Shown: positions 33,450 to 43,626 of the stretch, piece by piece
Numbering within the stretch: the first letter of the stretch is position 1
How the letters are laid out: each line of letters starts with the position of its first letter
NCBI GenBank assembly: GCA_020444265.1
Contig: JAHLLH010000002.1
Span: forward strand, 609,033 to 673,032
DNA length: 64,000 bases
From: a bacterium
GTDB taxonomy: Bacteria > Electryoneota > Electryoneia > Electryoneales > Electryoneaceae
Reading direction: 5' to 3'
The notes under the pieces: generated by a model
What the model was told of the DNA's origin: nothing
The model's database searches: none
The model's input: only the letters and a program-made list of their open reading frames with translations
Made by a program: the position numbers and the translations under genes

Positions 33450-33569
33450 AGTACCACCGCCAACGTTTTCGCTCTAGAGAAGAAATGCCTGGAGAATCTG
33501 CTGTGTCTTAGTGATGGGCGGGTATGCATCCGGGTTTTATCCTAACTTTATCTACATCTACGGGTTGCT

Positions 33570-36500
33570 ATGAAATCGACTATTGAGTACGACAGGGGAG
33601 AAGGCTTGAGCTACGCGTCGAGAGACAAGAAAGATGCAGCTTCGCCGGATAAAAATGCGGTTCCTGGAATCGATCTGGCCGGTGATCTTTATAAGAGTGT
33701 TGTCGATCATGCGCATGATGCCATCTATGTTCTTCAAAACGAACGCTTTTCGTTCGTAAATCCGCGTTTTTGTGAGCTACTGGGCTATTCGTACGAAAAG
33801 CTGACCTCGCCTCATTTTGACCCATACTCCATCCTCTCAGACTTCTCACGTGTGATGACCAAACGGTACATCGAAGCCAGAATAGCTGGGGATCGGAATC
33901 CTTTCCGGTACGAGATCGAGATGATACGTGCGGATGGAGGCCTTGTTCAGGGTGATCTAACGACCGTCGTTGTGCCAAACCAGCCCGGCATTACCGTGCT
34001 CGGTATTATTCGTGACCTGACAGAAAGAAAGCAGTTTGAGCAGAAGTCCGAGATCCGTGTCAAGAAGCTCCAGGATGCGATCGAAGCGGTTGCGGATGGA
34101 GTGTGGGATTGGGATCTGACCTCCAACCAGGTATGGATCAACCCTGCAACCCGTCAACTCTTCGGCCTGCCACCTGACCAGGAGATGGTCGAGGCGGAGC
34201 AGCTCCTTGCTTGTTTGCATCCCGAGGATCAACTCTCGATCCGTAAACAGCTTACAGACCTGATTCAAGGGCGGATTCGTTTTTACTCCTCGGAACTGAG
34301 GATCCTCCAGGAATTCGGTGTTGTCCGCTGGGTCTTGGGACGAGGGAAAATTGTTGATTACGGGGAAGATGGGGCCCCGTTGCGCATTGTCGGCACGAAC
34401 GTCAACATTACCGAACAAAAAGAGGCACAACTTCTCCTTCGTGAATCCGAGGAAAAGTTTATGCGGATTTTTGAAAATGCCCCCCTTTTGATGGCGATCT
34501 CCTCAATGGAGGATGGTCGTTTCATCGAGATCAATTCAGTTTTCGCAAGAGTATTTGGCTATAAACGTCATGAAATCATTGGGCACTCCGTTCAGGAGCT
34601 GGGGATCATCAGCGAGGAAGCCAGAGCGAAAACGTACGATGTCCTTGAACGGGATGGTGTAATCCGAGATCTTGAGATGAGCTATCGCCGGGCGGATGGC
34701 TCTCCTCTCCATTGCCGCTATTATGCGCATAAGGTGGAAATCAATGGAGAGCACTGCCTGCTCTCGATTGCAACGGATATCACTCAAAGCCGGATTGAAG
34801 AGCGGAATGATCGCGCGACCTACCAACTTCTCAAGCTGATTAGTGAGGAGACAGACCTGAAGCCCATGCTCGAGAAGGTCATTCCTCTCTTAAAAGAGTG
34901 GTCGGGCTGCGAGGCGGTCGGGATTCGGATTCGTGATGGAGAGGAGTATCCTTTCTACGCGTCTGAGGGGTATCCAGAGGAGTTTCTGAAAAAAGACAGC
35001 CGTCTTTGTATCCAGAATGAAAATGGTGACATCAGGCGCAACGAGGAAGGTGCCCCTGTTTATGCCTGTATTTGTGGAGAAGTGATCCAACGGAAGCTTG
35101 AGCTGGCCGGTGACTATTTTACGCCTTTCGGAAGTTTCTGGTCTTCAGATTTGAGTAAAATCCAACCGACGCTTCAGAGAGAACTTGAGCTTGAAGGGTT
35201 GCGTGGACGTTGCCTGGATCTTGGATTCAACTGTGCCGCGATTGTACCGCTAAAGACGTCTCGAGGAATTTTGGGCCTCCTCCATTTTCAGGATCGGGAT
35301 GCCTCGAAAATCAACGCGGAGAAGGTAAAGTTCCTCGAGAATTTCTCACTGCACCTCGCCTTGAGTGTCGCTCAGAAGCTGGACGCCATTGCCTTGATGG
35401 AAAGCGAAACCTACTACCGACACCTGGTCGAAGATGCAACGGATTCTATTTTCCTCATGAATATTGATGGTGTAATCCTCGACGTCAATGAAGCCGCCTG
35501 TCAATCGCTCGGTTACTCGCGTGACGAGTTGCTGGCGAAATCCATCGACGATGTTGATCCCCTTTATCCAGCGGATAACTTCAGAGAATTCTGGTCTAGT
35601 CGTGAATTGAATAAGGAGTTGATGTTTGAGACAGAACATCGTCGAAAGGATGGAACCACCTTCCCCGTAGAAGTGAACGCAAAGGTGTTCAGTCTGAATG
35701 GGGAGTTGTTTTTTGTTGGTGCAGCAAGGGATATTTCCGAACGAAAACGGCACGAAGAGGAACGCAATCGTCTCCAGCAGGCCATAGCTCAGACCGGTGA
35801 AACCATTGTGGTGACGGATCCGTCTGGGATAATCACCTATGTCAATCCTGCCTTTGAAAAGATCACAGGCTACACGGCTGAAGAGGTGATCGGGAGGAAC
35901 CCACGTGTACTGCAAAGCGGGGAACATTCTAATGAGTTCTACGAGGAACTATGGGACACCATCTCGTCGGGGAATACCTGGAAGGGACGATTTGTCAACC
36001 GGCATAAGGACGGTAACCACTATGTCGAGGATGCTGTCATCTCCCCGGTGATGAATGATGCCGGTGAGATTGTCAACTACATCGCAATCAGACGGGATAT
36101 TACCAAACAGCAGGAAGCGGCGAGCGAGTTGGCGCATTCGCGGGATCTGATGCAGTACGTAATCGAGCACACTCGCAGTGCAGTAGCGGTACATGATCGT
36201 GATCTGAACTACATCTATGTCAGCCAACGCTATCTCGACGAATACAATGTCAAAGAAAAGGATGTCATCGGTCGTCACCACTACGATGTCTTCCCCGACC
36301 TTCCGCAGAAATGGCGCGATGTACACCAGCGTGCGCTGCGTGGTGAAGTGAGTAGCGCAGAAGATGATCCTTACTACAGGGACGATGGGAGCGTAGAGTG
36401 GACACGTTGGGAATGCCGCCCCTGGTACGAGGCGGATGGGACCATTGGCGGGATCATTGTCTATACAGAAGTTATTACAGAGGCAAGAGAAGCGAAAGAA

Positions 36501-37670
36501 GAACAGAAAAAGCTGACTCAACAATTGTACCAGGCGCAGAAAATGGAATCTGTGGGGCGGCTCGCAGGCGGGATTGCGCACGATTTTAACAATCTGCTGG
36601 GAGTCATTCTCGGGTATGCCGAACTGGGCATTGAGCTGGTGGACAAGGGTCACCCTTCACACAACATTCTTCAGGATATCTTTAAAGCAGCGAAGAAGTC
36701 CTCTGCGTTGACCAAGCAACTTCTCACATTTGCCCGAAAACAGACGGTCAATCAACAGAACCTCAATCTTAATGTGGCGATTGAGGGTACCCTTCGGATG
36801 TTGAGTCGCCTGGTCGGCGAAGAAATCGACTTGTCACTCGATCTTTCGCCTGAGTTGGGACAGGTCCGAATTGATCCGACCCAGGTGGACCAGATCCTGG
36901 CGAACATGGCGATTAATTCACGTGACGCGATCGACGGTGTGGGCACAATCAGCATCTCGACCAGCAACATCACCATCGATGATGCTTTTGCGGCCCAGCA
37001 TCCAGAATCACAGGTAGGGGACTATGTTCTGCTGTCCATCAGTGATGATGGCAGCGGGATGGACGAAGAGACCGTTTCACAGATTTTCGAACCCTTTTAT
37101 ACGACCAAACGTGCCGGGGAAGGGACCGGACTCGGCCTGTCAACGGTTTATGGGATCATCCACCAGAATGGTGGTTTCATCACCTGCTATAGCGAGGAGG
37201 GGGTGGGTACCACATTCAAGCTCTACCTGCCCCGCCAGAGTGATGTCGGGCAGATCAGGGAAGAGTCTTCAAAACCCACTAGCGCTGTACAGGAAGGAAC
37301 TGAAACCGTCCTGATTGTCGAAGACGAAGTCTCGATGCTCAATCTGACCTCACGGATTCTGAAAAAACTGGGGTACCATGTATTGATGGCGAGTACCCCT
37401 CATCAGGCGATCGAACTGGCAGAACAACACGCTGGGCGAATAGACCTGTTGATGACGGATGTCATCATGCCCGAGATGAACGGTCGCGATCTTTCGAGAA
37501 AGCTGGAAGAGAAATACCCGGGAATGAAAAGCCTTTTCATGTCTGGTTACACAGCAGATATTATCGCGCGACATGGAGTCCTCGAAGAGGGGATTTACTT
37601 CCTTCCCAAGCCGTTTTCCGTAAAAGAAATTGCGGCAAAAGTTCGTGACGTGTTCGACAAGGGCGCTTGA
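33570..37670 (+). CDS. Soluble hybrid histidine kinase with multiple PAS domains, a GAF domain and a receiver
   Basis: 1366 residues with no membrane segment. The order is PAS (about 45-160), PAS (165-290), PAS (295-410), a GAF-like domain (about 420-600, with a CIC motif), three more PAS domains (610-985), and a kinase core with His1004 ([12 protein letters not shown]), DDGSG and GTGLGL. A receiver ends the protein, with Asp1297 in [13 protein letters not shown]. This is a cytoplasmic sensor that integrates several signals; the ligands cannot be read. The 120-base gap before it shows no clear promoter, and the ribosome-binding site is poor. Confidence 0.9.
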   Translation: MKSTIEYDRGEGLSYASRDKKDAASPDKNAVPGIDLAGDLYKSVVDHAHDAIYVLQNERFSFVNPRFCELLGYSYEKLTSPHFDPYSILSDFSRVMTKRYIEARIAGDRNPFRYEIEMIRADGGLVQGDLTTVVVPNQPGITVLGIIRDLTERKQFEQKSEIRVKKLQDAIEAVADGVWDWDLTSNQVWINPATRQLFGLPPDQEMVEAEQLLACLHPEDQLSIRKQLTDLIQGRIRFYSSELRILQEFGVVRWVLGRGKIVDYGEDGAPLRIVGTNVNITEQKEAQLLLRESEEKFMRIFENAPLLMAISSMEDGRFIEINSVFARVFGYKRHEIIGHSVQELGIISEEARAKTYDVLERDGVIRDLEMSYRRADGSPLHCRYYAHKVEINGEHCLLSIATDITQSRIEERNDRATYQLLKLISEETDLKPMLEKVIPLLKEWSGCEAVGIRIRDGEEYPFYASEGYPEEFLKKDSRLCIQNENGDIRRNEEGAPVYACICGEVIQRKLELAGDYFTPFGSFWSSDLSKIQPTLQRELELEGLRGRCLDLGFNCAAIVPLKTSRGILGLLHFQDRDASKINAEKVKFLENFSLHLALSVAQKLDAIALMESETYYRHLVEDATDSIFLMNIDGVILDVNEAACQSLGYSRDELLAKSIDDVDPLYPADNFREFWSSRELNKELMFETEHRRKDGTTFPVEVNAKVFSLNGELFFVGAARDISERKRHEEERNRLQQAIAQTGETIVVTDPSGIITYVNPAFEKITGYTAEEVIGRNPRVLQSGEHSNEFYEELWDTISSGNTWKGRFVNRHKDGNHYVEDAVISPVMNDAGEIVNYIAIRRDITKQQEAASELAHSRDLMQYVIEHTRSAVAVHDRDLNYIYVSQRYLDEYNVKEKDVIGRHHYDVFPDLPQKWRDVHQRALRGEVSSAEDDPYYRDDGSVEWTRWECRPWYEADGTIGGIIVYTEVITEAREAKEEQKKLTQQLYQAQKMESVGRLAGGIAHDFNNLLGVILGYAELGIELVDKGHPSHNILQDIFKAAKKSSALTKQLLTFARKQTVNQQNLNLNVAIEGTLRMLSRLVGEEIDLSLDLSPELGQVRIDPTQVDQILANMAINSRDAIDGVGTISISTSNITIDDAFAAQHPESQVGDYVLLSISDDGSGMDEETVSQIFEPFYTTKRAGEGTGLGLSTVYGIIHQNGGFITCYSEEGVGTTFKLYLPRQSDVGQIREESSKPTSAVQEGTETVLIVEDEVSMLNLTSRILKKLGYHVLMASTPHQAIELAEQHAGRIDLLMTDVIMPEMNGRDLSRKLEEKYPGMKSLFMSGYTADIIARHGVLEEGIYFLPKPFSVKEIAAKVRDVFDKGA

Positions 37671-37718
37671 TCTTCCGAACGGCATGAAACCGCAGTGGAT
37701 ACCAGAAAGGCAATTTTG

Positions 37719-40700
37719 ATGGGTGTAGATGTCCTCCATGGGTTGCTCAATAACATTACCAACCTGCTGGCGGTTGGGGTGCTCTATTATCTATTTCCAG
37801 TTCGTTCTGGGCGGTCCCGGTACAGACGACCCATTGCCATGGGAATCGGTATTGGCGTGATTGGTATCATGATCATGCTCTCGCGCTGGGAGATGCTCGA
37901 AGGTCTCTATTTCGATACCCGATCTGTCCTGCTCATCGTATCCGGTCTCTTTTTAGGTGTCCTGCCCACTGCCATTGGCGCATTCATAATGATGGTGTTC
38001 CGGATATGGCAGGGTGGTGTCGGCATGTATGCCGGTATCGGAGTCATCCTTTCAACGGCACTTCTCGGCCAGATCTGGCGCCGAATCCGTCCAAATAGCG
38101 CATCCCCCTATGGTTGGTTGGAACTGTTCGAAATCGGGGTTGTCGGGCACATCATGATGATCGGCTGGATGCTTGCTCTTCCGGCTGGTTTGGACTGGGA
38201 GACGATTCAAAAACTCGCCGGTCCTGTCCTTTTACTCTACCCTCTCGCAACAATGTTACTGGGTAAGCTGCTGGATCTGCAACGGTTCAGACGGATGTCG
38301 CAGGCGGAGGTGCAGCAGAGCGAACGCAGTCTTCAACGGATGCTGGAGAAGTCGTGGGGCATCATCAATATGATCAATCCGGACGGGGTCACGCGTTATG
38401 TCAGCGACTCCGTGCGGACGATTCTAGGGTATGAGCCGAGTGAACTTCTAGGTGGACGTTTTGATGAAATCATCCATCCAGAGGACCGAGAAAAAGCCCT
38501 GCAAAGATTTGGGGAGCTGGTACACAGGCCCGGCCAAAGTGATCAGATGGAGCTGAGACTTCGCCACCGGGATGGTCATTATGTCTGGGTCGAAAGTGTC
38601 GGCACAAATCAGCTCGACGATCCGCATATTCGTTCCATTGTTGTAAACACCCGCGACCTTACCGAACGTATCCAGACACGTCAGACCTACGAAGCCATGC
38701 TCGCTACGTCAATCGAAGGGTTTTGCATCATTGACATGGAACTACGGCTGATTGAGGTCAATGATACCCTTGGTGACATGCTCGGCTACAACCGAGAAGA
38801 TCTGATCGGGGCAGCCATCACAGAAATATATCATTTGACTGAGAGGGAAGTCATTGAGCAATGGCTTAAACAAATCAAGCTCAGCAAGACCGAACGGTAT
38901 GAGACAAAAGTACGCCATAAAGATGGCCACCTGATCGATGTTGAAGTCAGCCTGACCTACCAGGATGCGCGCGGCGGGCTCATTTTCACCTTTGTTCGCG
39001 ACATTTCCGAACGACTTCAGTTCCAGACAGAGCTCGAGGAAAGTGCGCTACGTTTGCGACAGGTCTTCAACACGATGTTGTCCGGATTTGCTCTCCATGA
39101 CATTATTCTGGATGATGAGGGCAAAGCAGTCGACTACAGCTTTATTGAAGTAAACGCTGCGTTTGAAGAGTTGACAGGTCTCAAGGGAGAGGAGCTGATT
39201 GGGAAGACCGTCCTTGAGGTAATGCCGAATACCGAAACCTACTGGATTGAGACCTATGGCAAGGTTGCGCTGGGCGGAGAGCCGCAACAATTTGAAAATT
39301 ATTCCGCAGAATTGGGAAAACACTTTGAAGTGGCCGTTTACTCACCGACCCATGGACGGTTTGCAACCATTTTCGAGGATGTCACTGAGCGAAAACTGAC
39401 ACAGCAGGCGCTTGCACAAGAGAGAAACTTCCTTAGGGGGATCACGGAAAACAGCCCGGTAGGGATTACGCAAGTTGACTCAGAGGGCACCATTCGTTTT
39501 GCCAACCCCAGGGCTGTCGACCTGCTTGGATTGACTGAATCGGAAATTAAGGGGCGCACCTTCGATGCTCCTGAATGGAAAATCACCACCATTGATGGTG
39601 AGCCGATGTCCATTGAGGACCTTCCATTCAGCATCGTTATGCGAACAGGAAAACCAGCCTTTAGAATCGAACATGCGATCCATTGGCCAGATGGTCGTCA
39701 GGTCATACTCTCGGTCAACGCTGCTCCTCTCCTTGATGAAGAAGGAGAAAGCCAGGGTGTGGTGGCGATATTCGAAGATATTACTCAACGATATGTGATG
39801 GAACGTGAACATCAACGTGTCGAAGACGAGCTGCGTCAGGCACAGAAGATGGAAGCGGTCGGTCGTCTCGCGGGCGGGGTCGCACACGACTTCAACAATA
39901 TGCTCGCGGTCATGATGACCACCGCTGAACTCGCCCTCGAGGAACTTGACCCGAGTTCAGAGCTCTACCAGGACTTGACGGAAATCCGACGGGCGGCGCA
40001 GCGTTCAGCGAACCTGACACGGCAATTGCTGGCCTTCTCACGCAAGCAACTGATCAAGCCGCAGGTGATTAACCTTAATGAGATCATTGCCGAACAGGAG
40101 AGGATGCTGAGAAGGCTTGTCGGGGAGGACCTGACGCTGGAATTCCATCAGGGGGATGACCTGTGGCCTGTCTACATCGATCCTGGTCAGGTGGACCAGC
40201 TTCTCGCAAACCTCGTTGTTAACGCTCGCGACGCTATCCCCGGCGTGGGGTCCATTACAATTGAAACATCCAATGTGACGCTGGATGAAGAATTTTTCCA
40301 TGATGACATGCCTGTCCCCATGGGACGATATGTTCTGATGGAGGTTTCCGATTCCGGAGTTGGCATGGAACGTAACGTCCTCGACAATATCTTTGAACCC
40401 TTCTTTACGACCAAAGGTACAGGGGAAGGTACAGGTCTTGGTCTTTCCACGGTGTATGGTATCGTCCGCCAGAATGGGGGCGCGATCCACGCTTACAGCG
40501 AAGTGGGTCATGGAAGCACCTTCAAGATCTATCTCCCGAAAGCGGATATGGACCCCGACGATTTCGAGGAGGTGCTCGAATCGGAGAGTTATGCTGGTAA
40601 GGAGACCATTCTGCTGGTCGAGGATGAACCCGCCCTGCTTGTCATTGCGGAACGTTACCTGAAGTCGCTCGGCTACCAGGTCCTGCCTGCGGCAACACCG

Positions 40701-40985
40701 GGGGAGGCGATTTCGATTGCACGTGAGCAAATGCAAGGAGTTGATCTTCTGCTGACAGATGTCATCATGCCGGAAATGGATGGACGGCAATTGCAGAATA
40801 AATTGGTGGAGTTTTATCCAGAGCTGAAAACCATCTACATGTCCGGTTATACCTCCAATGTGATTGCTAACCGTGGTGTGCTTGATCCGGGGGTCGATTT
40901 TATCCAGAAACCTTACCGGACCAATGAGCTGGGCAAGATTGTGCGGACGGTACTCGATGCCCCGGTCAAGCCGTCCAGTGAGTAG
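37719..40985 (+). CDS. Membrane hybrid histidine kinase with 5TM-type input, PAS domains and receiver
   Basis: 1088 residues from ATG 37719 (AGAAAGG eight bases upstream, giving MGVDVLHGLLNNIT; GTG 37695 is the longer alternative). The N-terminus (about 1-190) has five or six helices resembling the 5TM-5TMR-LYT sensor family. Four PAS domains follow (about 200-310, 320-435, 445-560, 570-695), then a kinase core with His723 (GVAHDFNNMLAV) and [14 protein letters not shown]-terminal receiver has Asp1014 ([12 protein letters not shown]). The kinase-receiver portion is closely related to that of the preceding gene, suggesting tandem duplication with exchange of the sensory half. Confidence 0.9.
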   Translation: MGVDVLHGLLNNITNLLAVGVLYYLFPVRSGRSRYRRPIAMGIGIGVIGIMIMLSRWEMLEGLYFDTRSVLLIVSGLFLGVLPTAIGAFIMMVFRIWQGGVGMYAGIGVILSTALLGQIWRRIRPNSASPYGWLELFEIGVVGHIMMIGWMLALPAGLDWETIQKLAGPVLLLYPLATMLLGKLLDLQRFRRMSQAEVQQSERSLQRMLEKSWGIINMINPDGVTRYVSDSVRTILGYEPSELLGGRFDEIIHPEDREKALQRFGELVHRPGQSDQMELRLRHRDGHYVWVESVGTNQLDDPHIRSIVVNTRDLTERIQTRQTYEAMLATSIEGFCIIDMELRLIEVNDTLGDMLGYNREDLIGAAITEIYHLTEREVIEQWLKQIKLSKTERYETKVRHKDGHLIDVEVSLTYQDARGGLIFTFVRDISERLQFQTELEESALRLRQVFNTMLSGFALHDIILDDEGKAVDYSFIEVNAAFEELTGLKGEELIGKTVLEVMPNTETYWIETYGKVALGGEPQQFENYSAELGKHFEVAVYSPTHGRFATIFEDVTERKLTQQALAQERNFLRGITENSPVGITQVDSEGTIRFANPRAVDLLGLTESEIKGRTFDAPEWKITTIDGEPMSIEDLPFSIVMRTGKPAFRIEHAIHWPDGRQVILSVNAAPLLDEEGESQGVVAIFEDITQRYVMEREHQRVEDELRQAQKMEAVGRLAGGVAHDFNNMLAVMMTTAELALEELDPSSELYQDLTEIRRAAQRSANLTRQLLAFSRKQLIKPQVINLNEIIAEQERMLRRLVGEDLTLEFHQGDDLWPVYIDPGQVDQLLANLVVNARDAIPGVGSITIETSNVTLDEEFFHDDMPVPMGRYVLMEVSDSGVGMERNVLDNIFEPFFTTKGTGEGTGLGLSTVYGIVRQNGGAIHAYSEVGHGSTFKIYLPKADMDPDDFEEVLESESYAGKETILLVEDEPALLVIAERYLKSLGYQVLPAATPGEAISIAREQMQGVDLLLTDVIMPEMDGRQLQNKLVEFYPELKTIYMSGYTSNVIANRGVLDPGVDFIQKPYRTNELGKIVRTVLDAPVKPSSE

Positions 40986-41068
40986 ACAGGTGGCAACCTC
41001 TCCGGAGCGTCCCATTTCTTAGGAGGATAGGCCTATATTACGAGTGACGACCTTCCCCGGGGGGAGCA

Positions 41069-42484
41069 ATGGATGAGCGTCACCAGGACAGCTTGTTTCG
41101 TGTAATTTTAAGCTCGATCGCCGACGGTGTCTTTACTGTCGATGAATCCCGTACGCTTACCTCGTTCAATCCCGCCGCCGAACGGATTACCGGTGTTCCC
41201 TCCAGCCAAGCCGTTGGGAAAAAGTGCTACGAAGTGTTCCACAGCGACATCTGTGAATCTGGCTGCCTGCTCGAAAAAACCCTTCAGACTGGTGTGGAAG
41301 CGATTGATATCCCCGTACGGATTCTCAACTCCGACGGGCGACGGATCCCGGTATCCATCTCGACAGCGGTACTGCAAAATGACAGCGGCGAAGTACTTGG
41401 GGCTGTCGAAACCTTCCGTGACCTCACCGCCATTGAAGATCTGCGCAAGGAGCTCGAACAGCGTTACAGTTTTGAGGACATCATTACCAAGTCGCCGGAG
41501 CTCCTCAAGCTGATCGGGATCCTGCCCGATGTCGCGGAAAGCGGCAGTACGGTTCTGATCCAGGGGCCTTCCGGTAGTGGCAAGGAACTTTTCGCCAAGG
41601 CGGTGCACAATCTCTCGCCACGTCGCGATAAGCCCTATGTCGTGATTAATTGCGGCACCCTGCCACCCCAGCTTTTCGAGTCGGAGCTGTTTGGCTATCT
41701 AAAAGGCGCCTTCACCGATGCCAAGCACGACAAGCCTGGCAAGCTGGCTGGAGCGGAAGGCGGGACAGTTTTCTTCGACGAAATCGGCGAGCTGCCGCTG
41801 CAAACCCAAGTGAAGTTGCTACGCCTGCTGCAGCAACACGAATACGAACCGGTCGGTGGGGTGAAGGTTGTCAAGACCAATATCCGTGTGGTCGCTGCCA
41901 CCAATCGTAACCTGCGAGAACAGGTCACACGGGGCGAATTTCGCGAGGACCTTTACTACCGGCTCGCCGTCATCAAATTTGACTTGCCCGAACTGAAAGA
42001 GCGACGAGAAGACATTCCAATCCTCGTCGACCATTTCATCCGTCGCTTCAACGCGCTCACCGGAAAAAACCTGCTCTCCGTCAGCCCCGACTACATGGAA
42101 ACCCTTTTGAGGCATGATTTTCCCGGCAATGTGCGTGAGCTGGAAAATATCATCGAGTACGGTTATGCGGTGTGCCGTGGACGGACCCTCGAGGTGTCTC
42201 ATCTGCCCCTCGAGCTGAAGGCACTCTGGGCGAGGCTGCAAAAAGAACGGTCTGATCTGCCCGGGAAAAATCCCTGGCCCTCCAGCCTGCCGGGAGATCG
42301 TCCCCCACCCGAGAAACGTGCCCAGTCCCCTGTCCGTGTCGCCCTCGAGGAAGAGGCGACCATCCGTCGCACCCTCGAACAAACGCAGGGCCATCGCGGA
42401 CGTGCCGCCAAACTGCTCGAGATGGACCGCACTACCCTCTGGCGGAAGATGAAGAGGTATGGGATTGAGGTGGAGATTATCTGA
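41069..42484 (+). CDS. PAS-AAA-Fis sigma-54 activator, OrpR-like (copy A)
   Basis: 471 residues preceded by GGGGGGAG. An N-terminal PAS domain carries Cys53, Cys62 and Cys66 (C-x8-C-x3-C in [16 protein letters not shown]). The AAA+ domain has Walker A GPSGSGKE, a sigma-54 loop GAFTDA (213-218) instead of GAFTGA, and Walker B GGTVFFDEIGE. The Fis-type helix-turn-helix ends the protein (GHRGRAAKLLEMDRTTLWRKM). There is no receiver, so activity should be set by the PAS domain. Desulfovibrio OrpR, a PAS sigma-54 activator reported to sense redox through an Fe-S cluster, is the nearest described design. The next gene, a NifX-type protein, has a sigma-54-type promoter and is the likely target. Confidence 0.88.
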   Translation: MDERHQDSLFRVILSSIADGVFTVDESRTLTSFNPAAERITGVPSSQAVGKKCYEVFHSDICESGCLLEKTLQTGVEAIDIPVRILNSDGRRIPVSISTAVLQNDSGEVLGAVETFRDLTAIEDLRKELEQRYSFEDIITKSPELLKLIGILPDVAESGSTVLIQGPSGSGKELFAKAVHNLSPRRDKPYVVINCGTLPPQLFESELFGYLKGAFTDAKHDKPGKLAGAEGGTVFFDEIGELPLQTQVKLLRLLQQHEYEPVGGVKVVKTNIRVVAATNRNLREQVTRGEFREDLYYRLAVIKFDLPELKERREDIPILVDHFIRRFNALTGKNLLSVSPDYMETLLRHDFPGNVRELENIIEYGYAVCRGRTLEVSHLPLELKALWARLQKERSDLPGKNPWPSSLPGDRPPPEKRAQSPVRVALEEEATIRRTLEQTQGHRGRAAKLLEMDRTTLWRKMKRYGIEVEII

Positions 42485-42622
42485 CGTTATGCACGACTGT
42501 GTTGATGAGGTGGTGGCCCAAGCACTCCGTTGCCCAGGTTTCACTCCCCGCTGAGATTGCCTCGCTCTCAATATCGTGGGGGCATTCTGCACGGATGCAA
42601 CCGGATGCACCTACCGCTCCAG

Positions 42623-42657
42623 AGTGTTGCATGCAACGATTGGCAGCTTGCAACACT
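42623..42657. promoter_or_regulatory. Candidate upstream activator site (AGTGTTGCA inverted repeat)
   Basis: AGTGTTGCA at 42623-42631 faces its exact reverse complement TGCAACACT at 42649-42657; the first overlaps the palindrome GTTGCATGCAAC (42626-42637). The pair lies about 110-140 bases upstream of the sigma-54-type promoter at 42764, the usual enhancer distance. The same 9-mer occurs at 61914-61922 in the other divergent region. The rest of the 351-base gap holds no gene I can support. Confidence 0.6.
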
Positions 42658-42763
42658 AGTGCAGCAGAAATATCGCAGAAATTACAACACACACCTGCAA
42701 GCACCCATAGAAACAACGCCAAAACTCCCGTCCTAAACCCGTCTTTACCCCTCCTTGCACTTT

Positions 42764-42780
42764 TTGGCACAAACTTCGCG
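42764..42780 (+). promoter_or_regulatory. Sigma-54-type promoter for the NifX/HdrD operon (A)
   Basis: TTGGCAC and TTCGC are arranged as GG-N10-GC (GG 42766-42767, GC 42778-42779). The -24 element is perfect and the -12 element has one mismatch to TTGC. The predicted transcription start, near 42791, gives a leader of about 45 bases to ATG 42836. Confidence 0.65.
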
Positions 42781-42835
42781 CTGTCTTTCTATCGATTGGA
42801 CCGGGATGCAACAGAGATATGCAACGGGATAGCCG

Positions 42836-43612
42836 ATGGTCAGCGTGGACTCACACCAGCAACGCATTGCTGTTCCCTGCTTCGGGGAAGAGGTGGCGCC
42901 GTTGTTCGGGGTGACCAGACGGTTCCGTGTCTGGGACATCGAGGGGGGACGTGTCGCGCATTACCGTGAGGTGGCGCTCGATGATGGCGGTCCCCTGGCT
43001 CGAACCCGACTCATGCGAAACCTCGAAGTGGATGTGATCCTCGCAAATGGCATTGAATCCCAACTGCGCCAGCTCCTCGAATCGGAAGGACGTCTGGTTA
43101 TCGAAGGAGTGGTGGGGACAGCGACCGATGCTCTCTATGGCTTCCTCGCCGGCAGGATTCAAGGGGTCAAGTTCAAGGGCCACACCTCCCCAAACCGTGC
43201 CCAGACTGCCGATGTCACCAGCTGGACGGAAGAGTTGTTGCGTGAGGGGGGCTGGAGCATCCGAACGGTGCATGAACCAGACATTTTTCCAGTCGATTTT
43301 GTCGGGGAACGTCCCTGCCCCATCTGCAACAAACCGGTCCGTATCGCCGTCTGCTGCGGATCGCATGCCTACCGTGTCGATGAAGAAATCCGTGAGTTTC
43401 AACGTGTCACGTCTGCCAATTACCATGCGCGCCTCTATGTCCACCAGGCACTGCCGTCCGTGGCACGGACCTGCACCGAATATGGCATTGAACTGCTGCC
43501 CCCCGACCGTTTCGCTGAGTTAAAAGAGGGCGGCTGGCATAATTGTGAGCTGCCGCCCCTGCGCGGAACCATCAAGGGACATCCCAGCTTGAACCGTTTT
43601 GCCACGGAGTGA
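42836..43612 (+). CDS. NifX/ORP-domain protein with cysteine-rich C-terminal extension
   Basis: 258 residues. Residues 8-120 resemble the dinitrogenase-cofactor-binding fold shared by NifX, NifB C-terminus and Desulfovibrio orange protein: RIAVPCFGEEVAPLFGV at the start and VDVILANGI later. The extension (about 155-258) begins with CPICNKPVRIAVCCGSHAY and contains a further conserved-looking Cys (RTCTEYGIELL). Such domains bind metal-sulfur clusters; here a cluster or redox-partner role is inferred. No nitrogenase genes are present. It is the first gene of the operon with the HdrD-like protein and follows a sigma-54-type promoter. Confidence 0.75.
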   Translation: MVSVDSHQQRIAVPCFGEEVAPLFGVTRRFRVWDIEGGRVAHYREVALDDGGPLARTRLMRNLEVDVILANGIESQLRQLLESEGRLVIEGVVGTATDALYGFLAGRIQGVKFKGHTSPNRAQTADVTSWTEELLREGGWSIRTVHEPDIFPVDFVGERPCPICNKPVRIAVCCGSHAYRVDEEIREFQRVTSANYHARLYVHQALPSVARTCTEYGIELLPPDRFAELKEGGWHNCELPPLRGTIKGHPSLNRFATE

Positions 43613-43626
43613 GAAAGGACTCGTTC

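Noticed and set aside
37695-37718. GTG start for the second hybrid kinase
   Set aside because: ATG 37719 has a better-placed AGAAAGG and gives a more typical membrane-domain N-terminus.
42499-42969. 156-codon plus-strand frame in the gap before the NifX-type gene
   Set aside because: It runs through the activator site and sigma-54-type promoter, overlaps the real gene out of frame, and shows no domain or ribosome-binding site.
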